A stretch of DNA of 64,000 bases from Bedellia somnulentella (GCA_963576735.1 OY755183.1:14031213-14095212), one strand, 5' to 3'. Positions 44,507 through 56,390 are shown, numbered from the stretch's first letter. The notes: a model not told the origin generated them from the letters alone. Numbers and translations: made by a program.

Positions 44507-45842
44507 TGTTGTCTATGCGGGAGCATAGACTCACAATACAAGAGGCGAGTAATTCTAAAAGGTTGTCATTTGGAGTTACTTTTTCTTTGTTTAACAGAGC
44601 ACATCCATCCGGTAGGGAAGAAAGAGGTTGTCTTGTTAAATCTGAATGAGAAATTCTATCATATCCATGAGAAGATGCGGGAGACCTATGTCTACGGGTG
44701 ACGTTAATGGTTTTTTTATATGAGTGTGACGGGGACTTGTCAGTAATGGATGGATTTGAATTTTTGGACAATGAAAATTGCGCTGACGGAGGAGAATTCA
44801 TTTTAAAAGCATCCGAATACAATTTCTTAACTGGAGAAAAGCGAACAGAAGCTTCGTTATAGGAAATGTTTTCTTGTGACATCACGAGCTTAATAGATTT
44901 TTGTCGGCTAAATTCTGGGCATGTTTTATCAATAGCCGTATGCGAACCCAAACAAAACATGCATGTTGGGGAATGTTTGTTACAAGATTCTCCGTAATGT
45001 GGTTGAGAGCACTTAAAGCAACGAGGGGATGATCTACACTGAGCCTTAACATGACCAAAACGACAACAGTTATTACATTGGATGGTAGGAAGAATGTATG
45101 TTTCTATTGGTAGACTATTGTGAAAACATATGATGCGTTTAGGAAGTATTTGACCAGAAAAAGTTAGAACTACGGTCTGAGTGGGTATCCATACCGGAGA
45201 TTCACCGTCTTTAATAATTTTCCTATTAATTCTTCTTGCTTTAATAATATTACCAGATCCTGAATCTATGATCGCAGCTTCCACCAGCTCCTGCATAGAC
45301 CAGTCAACTGGAACATTTCTTACTAAACCCATGCGCGTTACATTGTAATTGGGAATTGTTGCAGAGAACTTTTTTTCTTTTAAAGTCTGGAAAGATAAAA
45401 AAGAATTAGCCGATATTGCGTTTTTAAATTCTATTGAGATTCTATTCCTGCCAATATTTTTGACGCCATCCTCGACAATGTTTTTAATTTTGTGTTGGAC
45501 TAATAATTTGCCGAACTGAATTGATCTAATTGTAGTGCCCGCGGCAGGGTCGGGTTCGCTTCTGTGAATGTGGACAATGAAAGGAGGTAGATCCGTTTCG
45601 GAGTATACTTTTTTTGACTCAAAATCAGGATGGATATAAGTATTTTGTATGGAAGGTGAGGCCAAAGAGGGATCTTGAATTATTCTTTTTGAATTTTGAA
45701 AATGAACATTAAATTTAGAAGAATTTTCTCGCTTTCTTGAGCCAGAATTAGGTGAATTTTCTTGCGAGAAAATAGGTAACGACGGATTCGGAACTTCAGG
45801 ATCAGGGGGATCCACCCCAGGATCGGGAGGATCGCAATCCAT
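44403..45842 (-). CDS. LINE ORF1: gag-like RNA-binding protein
   Basis: 479 residues. The N-terminus is rich in Pro and Asp (PPDPGVDPPDPEVPNP). Three zinc knuckles lie near residues 260-310: CNNCCRFGHVKAQC (CX2CX4HX4C), CFKCSQPHYGESC (CX2CX3HX4C) and CMFCLGSHTAIDKTC (CX2CX3HX6C). This is the arrangement of ORF1 proteins from I- and R1-type LINEs, which coat the element RNA. ORF2 is in another frame, and the two overlap by about 47 bp if ORF2 starts at 44449, so ORF2 would need reinitiation or another unconventional start. Confidence 0.92.
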   Translation of the reverse strand: MDCDPPDPGVDPPDPEVPNPSLPIFSQENSPNSGSRKRENSSKFNVHFQNSKRIIQDPSLASPSIQNTYIHPDFESKKVYSETDLPPFIVHIHRSEPDPAAGTTIRSIQFGKLLVQHKIKNIVEDGVKNIGRNRISIEFKNAISANSFLSFQTLKEKKFSATIPNYNVTRMGLVRNVPVDWSMQELVEAAIIDSGSGNIIKARRINRKIIKDGESPVWIPTQTVVLTFSGQILPKRIICFHNSLPIETYILPTIQCNNCCRFGHVKAQCRSSPRCFKCSQPHYGESCNKHSPTCMFCLGSHTAIDKTCPEFSRQKSIKLVMSQENISYNEASVRFSPVKKLYSDAFKMNSPPSAQFSLSKNSNPSITDKSPSHSYKKTINVTRRHRSPASSHGYDRISHSDLTRQPLSSLPDGCALLNKEKVTPNDNLLELLASCIVSLCSRIDNIELPSNVRSILCQLISTSPNGSVNNAMELSEHQV

Positions 45843-45995
45843 TTATAAAAATGAACCAATATGGAAAACTATGCGTATTCTTATGCAATCTGAAAAGATA
45901 TATAAAACAAAAGGAAAAATTATAAATTGAAAAAAATTTTTTGCTGTTGCTCTTGACAACTCTAACAACAGAATCTAATCTAATCTATTAGAGTT

Positions 45996-46239
45996 TGTGC
46001 AATTGAATTACTTTTTCATCCATCAATGTTATGATTGATACGACTGTCTTATAAATTGACAATACGATCAGCTGATTTTTATAGAGTTCAAATTAAATAA
46101 TTGAGAAAGATAGTTATACAAACAGACTGATATTTATTATATAAATATCTCTAAGATAACAGACAAAAGTTAAACGTTTTATTATCATCAAGTAATGACA
46201 AATTAATTGCCTAATAACGGATTACATTATACTAGTACA
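45996..46239. other. Flank of the full-length LINE; possible displaced FLCN promoter
   Basis: About 245 bp of AT-rich unique sequence. Before the LINE inserted, this lay roughly 110 bp upstream of the FLCN start codon, so it may hold the ancestral FLCN promoter, now 5.6 kb away. No specific element is assigned. Confidence 0.3.
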
Positions 46240-46405
46240 AAATTAAGGTTAGGTGTGAAGGATGACGTAGTATGCAAGATTGAGAAACGAATGTTAAGGT
46301 GGATTGGGCACACGGAGAGTATGGATGAAAGTAAAGTGGCGACAGCGATCTATAAGGCCAATGTGGATGGTGTTAGAAGAAGACAGCCGCGTAAGAGGTT
46401 TTAAA
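46240..46405 (+). pseudogene. LINE-R fragment
   Basis: Encodes RLGVKDDVVCKIEKRMLRWI, GHTESMDESK and RRRQPRKRF, the C-terminal part of LINE-R, and stops before the element's normal 3' end. Confidence 0.75.
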
Positions 46406-46702
46406 ATCAATTTCACGAGTGATATTTTATCGGTGCTACTTTGGTTAGAATGAGATCAAAGTATACGATACTATGTAAGTGCGAAAGAGATAGCTGTTTC
46501 ATACCACGCGATATCTAGTTAAAAGGTCGCTCGTGCTAGCTGTGCAGGAGAGAATTTTCCCTTCAAAGTTAACAACCTGTGTTAGATTGGTGTCGATAAA
46601 AGTTTGGAGAAATTGGTTCTTATTAAAGTTAATGTCTTATCCCAATCACCTTTGTTTCACACCATAGATATTTCATATAAAATACTTTTCTTCCTTACTT
46701 TA

Positions 46703-47027
46703 GAGTATGTTCCAACAGTCGATACTTAAGTAGTAGTTTAGCTCATTTTTTATGAGTCATATATCTAGCAGTGGACACCTATTGGCGGATTTAAATGTTT
46801 CGGTACCTTTATTGATATTTTAAATTCAAACATTCTGAAATAAAATACTTTTGTACTACTATGAACCGATTTTTCTTCTACTTCAGAGTATGTTCCAGCT
46901 ACGCAACAGTCTTTTGTTCATTTGTCATCCAACAGTGGACATCTATAGGTTGAAGTAAATGTTTCAATATCCTCATATATATTTTAACTTCAAACATTCT
47001 GATAGACATACTTTTATACTAATCGGT
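46703..47027. repeat. Diverged tandem duplication (unit about 180 bp)
   Basis: AGAGTATGTTCCA, CAGTGGACA, CAAACATTCTGA and ATACTTTT occur in the same order at 46703-46864 and 46885-47027. The copies have diverged considerably. No coding sequence. Confidence 0.5.
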
Positions 47028-47099
47028 ACCGTTATTTCTTTTTGAAACACACTCACATGTTGTTAATAGATATACACTGAAATAAAATACAATACACAG

Positions 47100-47290
47100 A
47101 TTTACTCGGGGTAAACTCCGCTGTTCACCCAGTGTAACTGCGGAGCATTTTTTTTCCTCGCAGTTACACCAACGTCTTTTTGACATGAATTTAACAGCTC
47201 TGCAGACATATTATGATAGACGAAAAATATTGTGTGCGGTGTAACAGCGGAGCATACCCCATTTACTCCTAATAAAAAATCCATATTAAT
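47100..47290. repeat. Cluster of GTGTAAC-GCGGAG motifs
   Basis: Near-copies of GTGTAACTGCGGAGCAT occur in both orientations (near 47113, 47133, 47157 and 47237), and two neighbours pair as an imperfect hairpin. An open frame crosses the stretch on the minus strand, but its product is not recognised. Probably the end of a small transposon. Confidence 0.4.
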
Positions 47291-47543
47291 GATCAACTCA
47301 TTTATTGATTGTACACTGATTTACAGTCACATAACTTCCGTTTCTAGCACAGACCAATTAGATAACCTAATATCCTTACTGTGCTATCGTTTACGCACTA
47401 TAAGATAAAATGCTGACAATAACAATATATAAACTATATTATGGTAGTTTAGAGCGACAACGGCGACTATCAGAAACATGGTTAACATCTCAATGTAAAA
47501 GAAAGGCAAAAAATAAACATGATGAGATATAAAATAAATTAAA

Positions 47544-47549
47544 TTTATT
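47544..47549 (-). terminator. Candidate polyadenylation signal of cytochrome c1
   Basis: AATAAA on the minus strand, about 65 nt after the stop codon at 47615-47613. A plausible 3' end for the mRNA. Confidence 0.45.
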
Positions 47550-47612
47550 AATTAATAACATGATGCGCCTACGGAGAGGAAAAAAATTGTCTAAAATACT
47601 ACTCCATTTGTT

Positions 47613-50600
47613 TTATTTTTTGGAGACTGGTTTGTAGGCTAGTTTCCTGGACTTCATGGTGATCCACTTGTGTCGTTTGAAGTAGTATGTGATAGCGCAC
47701 ATGATGGAGAACATGCCGATGCACTTGATGGTCATGAGTCTTCGGTCGTCTAGTTCTGGTTCGGAGGCCCAGCGGAGGAAAGTGGCCACGTCCTTTGCTA
47801 ATTGGGAAGCTGTTGCTGGAGTGCAGTCCGTGTATTCAGCAGCCTGGAAAAAGGATCAAATGGTTAATGTTTAAGGGACCACCTAATAATGGTATTGATG
47901 GCAATTGGAAAGTCCAATAAGGAAGTATGGATATTATTGTTATTTATAACTAGTGGATCGACCCAGCTCCGCACGGGTAGCTTAGTTTTAACAACATCTG
48001 AGGTTTCTTCAATCACTGCTCAAGATTTATGAAATTTAGCGCCTTGCCTTGATTACAGTTTGTAGCACTTCAGAATATTAATTGTAACTTTATGATTTTG
48101 AAAGCGCTTTTATGAAGTAATTGAGTAAAATGCTATGAAATATTTAAAACAATCTAAAAAAGAAACAATGTAGGATGAAACTACTGGCGCCATCTAGTAT
48201 GTTATATGCAAGTTAGTAAGGATTTGGTTTTGGTCTATTTTTTTTCACTCCATAACTTTGGTGTTTCTGTACCAATTTCTATGGTTCTTTTTTGATTGAA
48301 TAGGTAATAATGGTATCGTTTTTAAATTAAGGGTCAGTGAGAGTATAATAAACTTGAAAGTAAACAAATATCACCAGAATACTCCGAACTGTCAAGCTAT
48401 CAGGAGTTACACGTGTTATTGTGAGTTAACCATAAGAGATAGGCATATGATGTTGTAAGATATTTTTTAGACAATTTTATGTAGAATTTTTCCGTGATAT
48501 GTGATTTCTATGTAACTTTAATAACCATTAAGGCTGCACACGCGACGGAAGCTTAAAAAATGGAGCTACTTCTCCCGTTTTTCCAAAATTTCCCGAAGGA
48601 GGAGTATGAAGTATGAAGAATAATTGTACCAAGTTTCGTTAAAATCCGTCGAGTAGTTTTGTTTTCATAAGGAACATACAAACCGACAGACAGACAGACA
48701 AAAATTTTACTTATTGCATTTTTGGCATCAGTATCGATCACTAATCAACCCCTAATAGTTATTTTGAAATTATATTTCATGTACAGAATTGACCTCTCTA
48801 CAGATTTATTATAAGTATAGATAGATGTAAGAATATCGTGTTATTGAAACAACTGTACAATTTTGTAGTAGATATACTAGATAAAATGTTTTATATACAT
48901 CTATAAAAATAGAATGTTATATATAACCAAAAACTTATATGTGTCTTCATACCAAAGAGGTGAGGAGTGGGGACAAATTTGGTCAACGTTTCTCGCAAAT
49001 GTAGTATCTTTATGTTAGCGACGTTGAGCGTAATAATTATTAACTCTAGATTTATGTTAGACGCAGTTCTTAACTGAGGTAAAAAATATAGCAAAACAAT
49101 TACTATTACACTTATGTTAAAGCGGCAGCAAAACTTTTAGACTAATCACAGCTAGTTTACTAGGTTGGCACTGAAATTCCGCATGCCGAAAATTGGAGCA
49201 AAGCTGGACAAAATCAAACATGGTTGAGCGCGTGATAGTTGTTATTTACAATAGTTTCCCATGGACTTACATGGGTAACTTTTAAGGGTGAGTATTCAAA
49301 GGTAACATTTTTTCAAAAATACTCTCCATCACGACCTGGTCCTCGATGTTTATGATAATCATGCAAAGTTTGGTAAGGATCGGTTCAGCCGTTTAGGAGG
49401 AGTGTTGTCACAAGCGAAATACTAAAGTCGGGAGAAAATAGAGCTTAGCTCAAATTAAACCTAATGTTAGATTATGCGATCGAGAAATAGGGTGATTCGT
49501 GAAAGGTGCGGTGTGAAAGATGATATAGTAAAAAAGATAGGAAAAGGAATGTTAAGATGGTTGGGGCACCTAGAGAGGATGGATGATAGTAAATTGGTCA
49601 GAGAGATTTATAGAGCTAATATGGAGGTAATGTTAGTAGAGGACGAGCTCGGAGGACACATTTAGACCAAATAGCAAGTGTGCTCAAAAAGGCTGGCGTT
49701 CGAAGTATAAAGAATAAAACAGCATCTATGAGAAGATTGATGGATGTAACAAAGATTTGTCTTAGATATAGTTGTAGAAGAGAGGTTTGTCAGGATAGTA
49801 CAAAGTGGCGATCGATAATATCTACCCACCCCAATGGGAACTAAAGGCGTGAGTATTATGTAAATATGTTTGATTTTCGTTATTAGTTTTTGTACCATAA
49901 ATACATAAACAATGGTAGAAATAGCTTATCATGGGAGTAATTGTCGTAAAGATCTTTTTTTGCAGAGTTTACAAAATGTCCGTAAAATTATAAAGAAGAA
50001 TATCATTAACGTGTATACATATTCGTCCGGGAGGCGCGTGAGCAATTAAACTTCAGTTTTAGGTGAAACTGAAATACCCTGCATTCCGGTAAAATAGTGA
50101 TTCTGGCAAATGATAAATTATATAATTAATTATCAGTTGCAGCATGGTAGTAATATTTTGCCTGCTCTAATTACTCATATTTTCATTATCGATTCGGAAC
50201 CCAAAATGATTTTAATTTATAGAATTAAGGATCTTTTAAGTTTAATGTTTTTTGACATGAATTCCTCATGTGGGGATTATTACTCATAAATAAAAGATGT
50301 TATTAAAGGAAAGAAAAATTTCGACACTGGCGGGGTTCGAACCCGCGACCTTCGGGTATACGCCCCCGTCGCTCTGCCAACTGAGCTACAGTGTCAGTTG
50401 GCATCCAGCGCGAAATTTCTCTATCCTTTGTTTCTTTTTTACACGTTCAAGTAGTGTTTGCGTTTCCTACCTCCGAATTTTAAATAATTCGGACGGCCAC
50501 TTGTCTACCTTTTCAGATAGAATGCAAATGTTGGAAACGCCTAACTATCACATAATTTAATGTTTTTTGACATGAATTCCTCATGTGGGGATTATTACTC

Positions 50601-53600
50601 ATAAATAAAAGATGTTATTAAAGGAAAGAAAAATTTCGACACTGGCGGGGTTCGAACCCCGCCAGTGTCGAAATTTTTCTTTCCTTTAATAACATCTTTT
50701 ATCTTTTAAGTTGCTGATTAGAGAGGGGGATCTGTATAAAGTAGTGACATCACAATTCAAGCTGACATTCCAAATTACTATTGCAAGAGAGATGAAATAA
50801 TCCTTTTTGGCTAGTATTTGTTAGCATAGAATATTAGTCATGTATCCCCGTATTGGAATTAACGTGTCAATATTTAGAGATACTAATGTAAATTCAGCCA
50901 TCCAGAAGGTTCTGGAGTTAAGGGCATGTACTGGACGACAAAATGTAGGTAGGATACAAGGTGGACCAACAATTTGGTGAAAGTTGGGAGAGCCGATGGA
51001 TGAGTCATCAGTGGATGTCTATTGGGTGATGAGGAATGTAAAACTAGAAATAGTTTCTTTCAGAATGTGATACAAATAAATCGATGAAAGATCTCTTGCT
51101 ATTTAACAATAACAACTAACTAATTTTGAAGAATCTCTTTCAAGAAGTTTATACATCATCTTAGTTACAATTATGTAGGAAATGAATTGCTTACAACTAA
51201 ACATACAACTTTACAAGAAGAAATTAGATTTACCTCGTCATACAATACTTGAGCCATAGAAATGGCTCCACCAGGGAAGTAAGGGTTGTAGGCCTGTCCT
51301 TCACGTAGATTGACTCCGGGTGGGGCATCCACATACCCGGTTAGCAATGAGAAGATGTAGTCTTCACCGCCCTTGCGAGCTGAGCAGATCAGCGATAGGT
51401 CCGGAGGGTAGGCACCTAGAAATAGAGGTGGGGGATTTAAATCAGGGTTGATATGATTTAAATCGCTTGATTTAAATCGCTTGATTTAAATCGCTTGATT
51501 TAAATCACTGATTTAAATCGCAATTAAAATCAAGTGATTTTTTTATAAAAATCTATGATTAAAATCAATACTTTTTTACTGCGACCAAATCAGGCAAAAT
51601 GTGTCAAGGGACTTTCCCCGCAAAAACAACTATGCAATAATCAAGCAACTGCTATGTATAGTTGCTTCTTCAGCGGGGGTCGAAAGAATATTTTCAGCAT
51701 TTAATTTGGTACACAGCAAAGTTAGAAATAGGCTAGGCACCGAGAAAGCTGCGAAATTAGTCTTCCTTTTGAAAAGATTTAACTGATTCTTTGTTTTTTT
51801 TATGTGTCCATTTGTTATTTGGTTTTAGAAGTTTCTTTTTTGTTTTTGATCATTTTAAAATATTTTTGAGTTGTGGAACTGTTTAGTTTTTAATTATCTT
51901 ACCTTGTTTATGACAGTAGTGTGTCGATTTTTTATATATTTTTAGAAGTATTTTTCTATTTGTGATAATAAAGCTTACAGCATGTTTTGATTAAGTATGT
52001 TTTTTGATTAAAAATTGGAAAAGATTTTATAAATATCAAAAAAGTCTGATTTAAATCAAAAAAATCTGATTTAAATCAAATAAATCAAATTAATCCGATT
52101 AATTTGATTTTTTTTAAAAAAATCAGGATTTATATCAACCCTGATTTAAATAGATAAATTATTTTTTAGAAGCATTTGTTAACATTAAGCCGGCTCAGAT
52201 GCACAAATAATATGTACAAATTTCATTGTAGTTCACATTTTCAAAGGTTTGAAGTCTAAATGAAGGCTTTTTTTTAAGTTTAAGGCATTTACAATTCTTA
52301 CAAAACACTTCTAGGAAAGTCATGTGGCTTCTTTTGACCAAGGTCATGTGTAGGTGAATCAATATTAAGCAGCATAATGTAAGTCCATTCAAATAGGCAG
52401 TATTCTGACAGATTTTTACAAGATATTTAGTGTACCAGAAAAGCTTATTTCATAATTATGAAGAGGAACTAAAAACTACACAATTTCAAACTTTATTTGT
52501 TTTGGCACTGTCCCCATTATGTATGTAGAGTATGTAATTATGTGATCATAACACAATTGAACATACCATTGTTAGCTGCTCTGGCAGCATTTTCGTTAGG
52601 ATATGGGGACGGGAAGTAATCAGACAGCTTGCCGGGCCTCTCGTAGAATTCTCCATTCTCATCAGGGCCATCTTTCACCATTACCTGCAAACAAAGGGAA
52701 ATTGTAATGTAGGTAAATAAAGGTAGTAATAATAATGTAAGACATTCAATATGCTGTGCAATGACCTGTGTAGTGTCGGCTTAGAATAGCACTGCCCCGT
52801 TTCTTCCCGTGGGTGTACTTTAAAGGCAACTAAGGGTATAGGGGTTTTTTGTAGCTGTAGCTCTGTCTATCCTTTTATATCAAGCGCTGAGTTAGGACCT
52901 AGTTTGTGTTACCATGATACTAACTTTTGGGCCAAAATTTTGTATTTCCTCTTTTTTTTATTTTGTATGCTGTTATGTTAACATAAATAAACTAGTTATC
53001 TATTTATCTATCTATCTATATGTATGTATGTACATATTCTATATTAAATTTTGGCATATTGATTGAATAAATCCACCACACGCAATTTTCCTTTTAATTA
53101 AGGTGGATTATTTTAAAAAGCAATCTAGGTAATGTTTTGTAGGTTAAATAATTGCCAATGACACATCTATTTTGCACTTAATTAGCTTATTTTATGAACT
53201 GCTGGAATTTGTAAATAGCTTAGTTGATCTTTCAATATATCCTAAATTAAAATTATGTTTAAAAGTTTACATTACGTTTCAATGACCAATTGAATTTGAA
53301 TTGATGATGAAGTTTAAGAAATGTTGAAGGTACCAAGGTACCCCAAACAAATCTTTATCGTTTCTAATTCTTTCGCTTTAGCTTCACTATTTTGTTAGGT
53401 AGGCATCATTATCTGTTACTAGCTGACCCGACAGACTTCATACTGCCAAATTTGCTTATGACAAAGCTTAAGGCGTTTTTATATGTGTAATTTAATAATG
53501 TGGTGCTTTATTATCTAATACATACATACATATACTCACGGCTATAAATCCCTAGAAGGGGTAGCCAGAGCTAACGAATTAGAAATTCCTCAGCCATTTT

Positions 53601-55600
53601 TGGAAGTTGCGTGGGGATAAGATGGTAAAATAAGTTGTTGATGGGTCTCCAACCGCTTCGCCCAAAACTCCCTTAAAAAGCCCCAATACCATTAGTTGCC
53701 TCTTACGTGCACCCACCGGGAGAAAAGGGGTAGTGCTATTCTAAGCCGACACTACACAGCAATATATTATATAATATTAATATGATATAATGAGGAGACA
53801 TGGTTTGGTATATAAATTTAAAACTAATTCACAGGTTAAAACTAATTCACAGGTTAAAACTAATTCACAGGTTATGTGCTGTGTAGTGGGTTACCGCAGG
53901 TATTATAAAAGGTGACAACAAAGGGTGAAGACTCACCACTAAGAAAGCTCTATTTTTAACCTTTCCCCTACTTAATATGTGAAAGTTGCTGGTGATTTCA
54001 AATTTAGAAGCTCTGGCTGCACCATTTTGTTATTCCTAGCGATGATTATATTCTGTGTATGTATGATTTTCTATTAAAAATTCTTAAAAAACCATTAGCA
54101 GGTGTCAACTGTGAAATGTGTTTGTTTCCTGGTATGTGTAATACTGTATTCACCGATACCTAAAATATTACAAACCTTTAGGTTATTTATTCAAAGTTCC
54201 TAATTTAAACAAAACCCAAGTGTAAGAGAAAATTTAGCCACAACATGGCATATAAGTTTAAGTGATCAGTTCAAATGTGCTAAAAAGAACTTACATCGGC
54301 GGCTTCTGCTTTAGCTTCCTCTTCAGAGTGGGTAACACCCACTAGGTTTCTAAATGCAATGTATTGCAAGGAATGGCATGCCTTACAAACTTGCTTGTAG
54401 ACCTCATAACCACGACGGACACTGGTTGAGAAGAAATATTTAATTAATTAATTGTGTTAATACTTATGAACAGTATGTTAGAAACATCACAATTTTATAA
54501 CAGATCAACTTTTAATGGCAATCACAACACTATTTATGGGGTAAAATCACAGTTTCCCAATTTCACCATCAGAAAGGTACATTTTTTAGAATATAAATTT
54601 CTCATCTATTATAATAAAAACCAAATATTTCATTGATACCTAATGCTCTAATTAATTACCATGATGTAAAGAGAAACAAACCTTGCATGGTCATATGACT
54701 GGTACCAAGCCCTATGGGACCAGTGCTGGTGTGGGGGGTGTGCCTCGCTACCCGAAGCTTGCACTGATTGCTCCAATGCAAATAATAAAGCGCCTACACC
54801 ACCACCAACCACTCCTAAAGTGGATATTAGCTGAAATGAAACATCATTTTAAACACAAAAAACCCAGTTATTTATATTTTAAAATAATTTGAAAAAATCT
54901 TTAATATGGTATTTACACACATAAAGTGTGTAGTAAATTGTTCAGCATTGATAACTATTATAAGTATATAAATATTGTGACAGATTATAAATAGAAACCT
55001 ACACCCAAAGAATAAACCATTATGTTTTGGGGACCAAATAAATATTATGAAATTGATTGTAATCCCACCATCACAGTAGGACTAAAGTTCATTGCCAACG
55101 TAGTAGAAACACCTTTCACAGATGGTTTTATTGATGTGAAGGAAACACTAATAGTATGATTCTAGTACTTACCCATTTTCTGCTTTTTGTCCAACCTTGC
55201 GTGCTCGTAGACAGCTGACAAACCTGCAATTGACATGTCGTTCATATATTTTCAATGATACTAAGTTACATAATATGAAAAAGGTTATCACTATTTTTCA
55301 TCTCCTTTTTTAATATGTTTATGCACACTGTTGATAAATGTGCAGAAAACACTTAATCTTCACTCACGAAACCTTTTATATCACAGAAAAACCACGGAAA
55401 CTCTCTTCAAATAACCACGAACTTGTGTAACTTCGCGCGCTGTTTGATGGTATCACAATTTAACTGGTCAGTTGAAAAGAATTCTTCAAATGATTAAAGG
55501 TATACTCATTTATATTTTCAATTTCCAATACCTGCGTAGAGGCCAGGCCATAATTTCTCAACAGACCAGCCCCACAAATTCTTCCTACGGCGGCCGCCAT
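47613..55600 (-). CDS. CYC1: Cytochrome c1, heme subunit of respiratory complex III
   Basis: Seven minus-strand exons: 55600-55532, 55223-55173, 54830-54682, 54421-54295, 52684-52567, 51415-51234, 47843-47613 (stop TAA); all junctions are GT-AG; 308 residues, the normal length. Residues 1-40 are Arg/Ser/Ala-rich without acids, a mitochondrial presequence, followed by a hydrophobic sorting segment ([16 protein letters not shown]). The heme-binding motif is CKACH in [14 protein letters not shown]. The axial methionine is in [22 protein letters not shown] and the C-terminal membrane anchor ([12 protein letters not shown]) before [17 protein letters not shown] are hallmarks of the family. It passes electrons from the Rieske protein to cytochrome c on the outer face of the inner membrane. 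Introns 5 and 6 contain most of the repeats. Confidence 0.98.
47951..48826 (+). repeat. Family D repeat, second long copy, in CYC1 intron 6
   Basis: Matches 1549-2520 through most of its length: ACTAGTGGATCGACCCAGC, CTACTGGCGCCATCTAGTAT, AGTTACACGTGTTATTGTGA and TGACCTCTCTACAGATTTAT. Confidence 0.7.
49455..49860 (+). pseudogene. LINE-R 3' fragment
   Basis: Encodes [32 protein letters not shown] and, after a frameshift, an echo of [10 protein letters not shown]. It ends CACCCCAATGGGAACTAAAG. The region before it (48830-49455) holds only scattered repeat phrases such as TCGGTTCAGCCGTTTAGGAG. Confidence 0.75.
50258..50705 (-). repeat. SINE-C copy plus a perfect palindrome
   Basis: The reverse complement of 50325-50395 is the tRNA-like head (GTAGCTCAGTTGGCAGAGCG, GGTCGCGGGTTCGAACCCCG). 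The same CATGTGGGGATTATTACTCA-bearing tail is then repeated, and a second head starts but turns back on itself: 50605-50702 is a 98-bp perfect palindrome centred on GGTTCGAACC. It lies in CYC1 intron 6; 50706-51233 shows nothing else. Confidence 0.75.
51443..52143 (+). mobile_element. Internally deleted hAT transposon in CYC1 intron 5
   Basis: 701 bp. The ends are CAGGGTTGATAT and its inverse, and the flanks are an exact 8-bp duplication ATTTAAAT (51435-51442, 52144-52151), the hAT signature. Inside the left end GATTTAAATCGCTT repeats in tandem about four times. An open frame (51601-51786) encodes only the C-terminal hAT dimerisation region ([20 protein letters not shown]). The catalytic part is absent, so it cannot move itself. 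Its edge lies 25 nt from the splice acceptor of CYC1 exon 6. Confidence 0.9.
52768..52858 (+). repeat. SINE-A 5' fragment
   Basis: Carries TGTAGTGTCGGCTTAGAATA and TTCTTCCCGTGGGTGTAC, then breaks off. The sequence from 52860 to 53030 ends in a (TATC)n microsatellite and looks like another repeat end. Confidence 0.6.
53520..53765 (-). repeat. SINE-A copy, near consensus, in CYC1 intron 4
   Basis: Full-length reverse-oriented copy, TATG tail at 53520 and GTGTCGGCTTAGAATAGCAC at 53735-53755. Three direct copies of AAAACTAATTCACAGGTT follow at about 53820-53875. Confidence 0.8.
53878..54065 (+). repeat. SINE-A copy, decayed
   Basis: Weak but ordered match: GCTGTGTAGTG, GAAAGTTGCTGGTGATTTC, AGCTCTGGCT and a TGTATGTATG tail. 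Confidence 0.45.
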
Positions 55601-56390
55601 GATTGAGAAATGTCTAATCAAAAGACCAATACGAAACAATCCGCTGACATCTATCTACCACTCAACTCATGGCAAGTTCAAATATCTATTAGTTTTTTTA
55701 CACACTTGATTATCACAATATTGCTTTAGCAATTTCGCAAATACGTTTGTATGTTAATTACTACACTAATTAACCAAACTCCTTATTTTATTATTAAATT
55801 TTAGTCAAATTCACTTTGAAACATTAATTTCATTATAATCATTTCTGTCATTTAAAAATGACTTTCGTTTCCATGGTAGTTAAACACATAGTTAAGTACA
55901 AAATAAAATGGTCCTTATAAACGGATCAGTGTAAGAAATTTTCAAGTTAATACACTAGGTACACACATATCGGTAGCTCTGGAATCGAATCTGGAACTTT
56001 TACAATTAAACTGAGCAGTCGCTCAGATATCTATTAAATAGGGCTTTAACTTGAACTATACTTTAATTATACTTTAAATTTTTCATAATCATCAAAGTCT
56101 TTGTTAAAAGTTCGTAAGTAGTAAGTAGTACTATTCGAATAATCGCATCGTTTTGTTTGCTACAATATTTATTATTTAACTCATTAATGCACAAATAGAA
56201 AGCAACAAAATTAGATATGATTATCAAAAGAGAACGGCTCGTCCTACAGTCTTCTAAAAAGGCTTCAGCTTTGCTATTGCGCGCTTTTCACAATTTTAAG
56301 AACTTAGTTATAATAATAAATCATTTATTTCAGGCAACAAGGCCCATATAATATTTATTGATATTGGTATTTGAACTTAATATAATATAA
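55601..56390. promoter_or_regulatory. Upstream region of CYC1
   Basis: The start of the 2.4-kb divergent gap to PRMT7. The first 100 bp before the CYC1 start should contain its promoter and leader. AT-rich; no motif assigned. No gene or bounded repeat was seen up to 56390. Confidence 0.35.

Larger units (their letters stand above)
40510..45983 (-). mobile_element. Full-length I/R1-type LINE with target-site duplication
   Basis: 5,474 bp on the minus strand, flanked by TCTATTAGAGTT at 40498-40509 and 45984-45995. From its 5' end: a leader of about 140 bp beginning AGATTAGATTAGATTCTGTT, ORF1 (45842-44403), ORF2 (44506-40751) and a 3' UTR ending in a short AATAATAATAATAA tail. ORF1 zinc knuckles, an endonuclease, a reverse transcriptase and an RNase H in this order, plus a TAA-type tail, point to the I/R1 group. 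Both frames are free of stops, so it is young and may be active. It lies 110 bp upstream of the FLCN start codon, in the same orientation. Confidence 0.9.
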
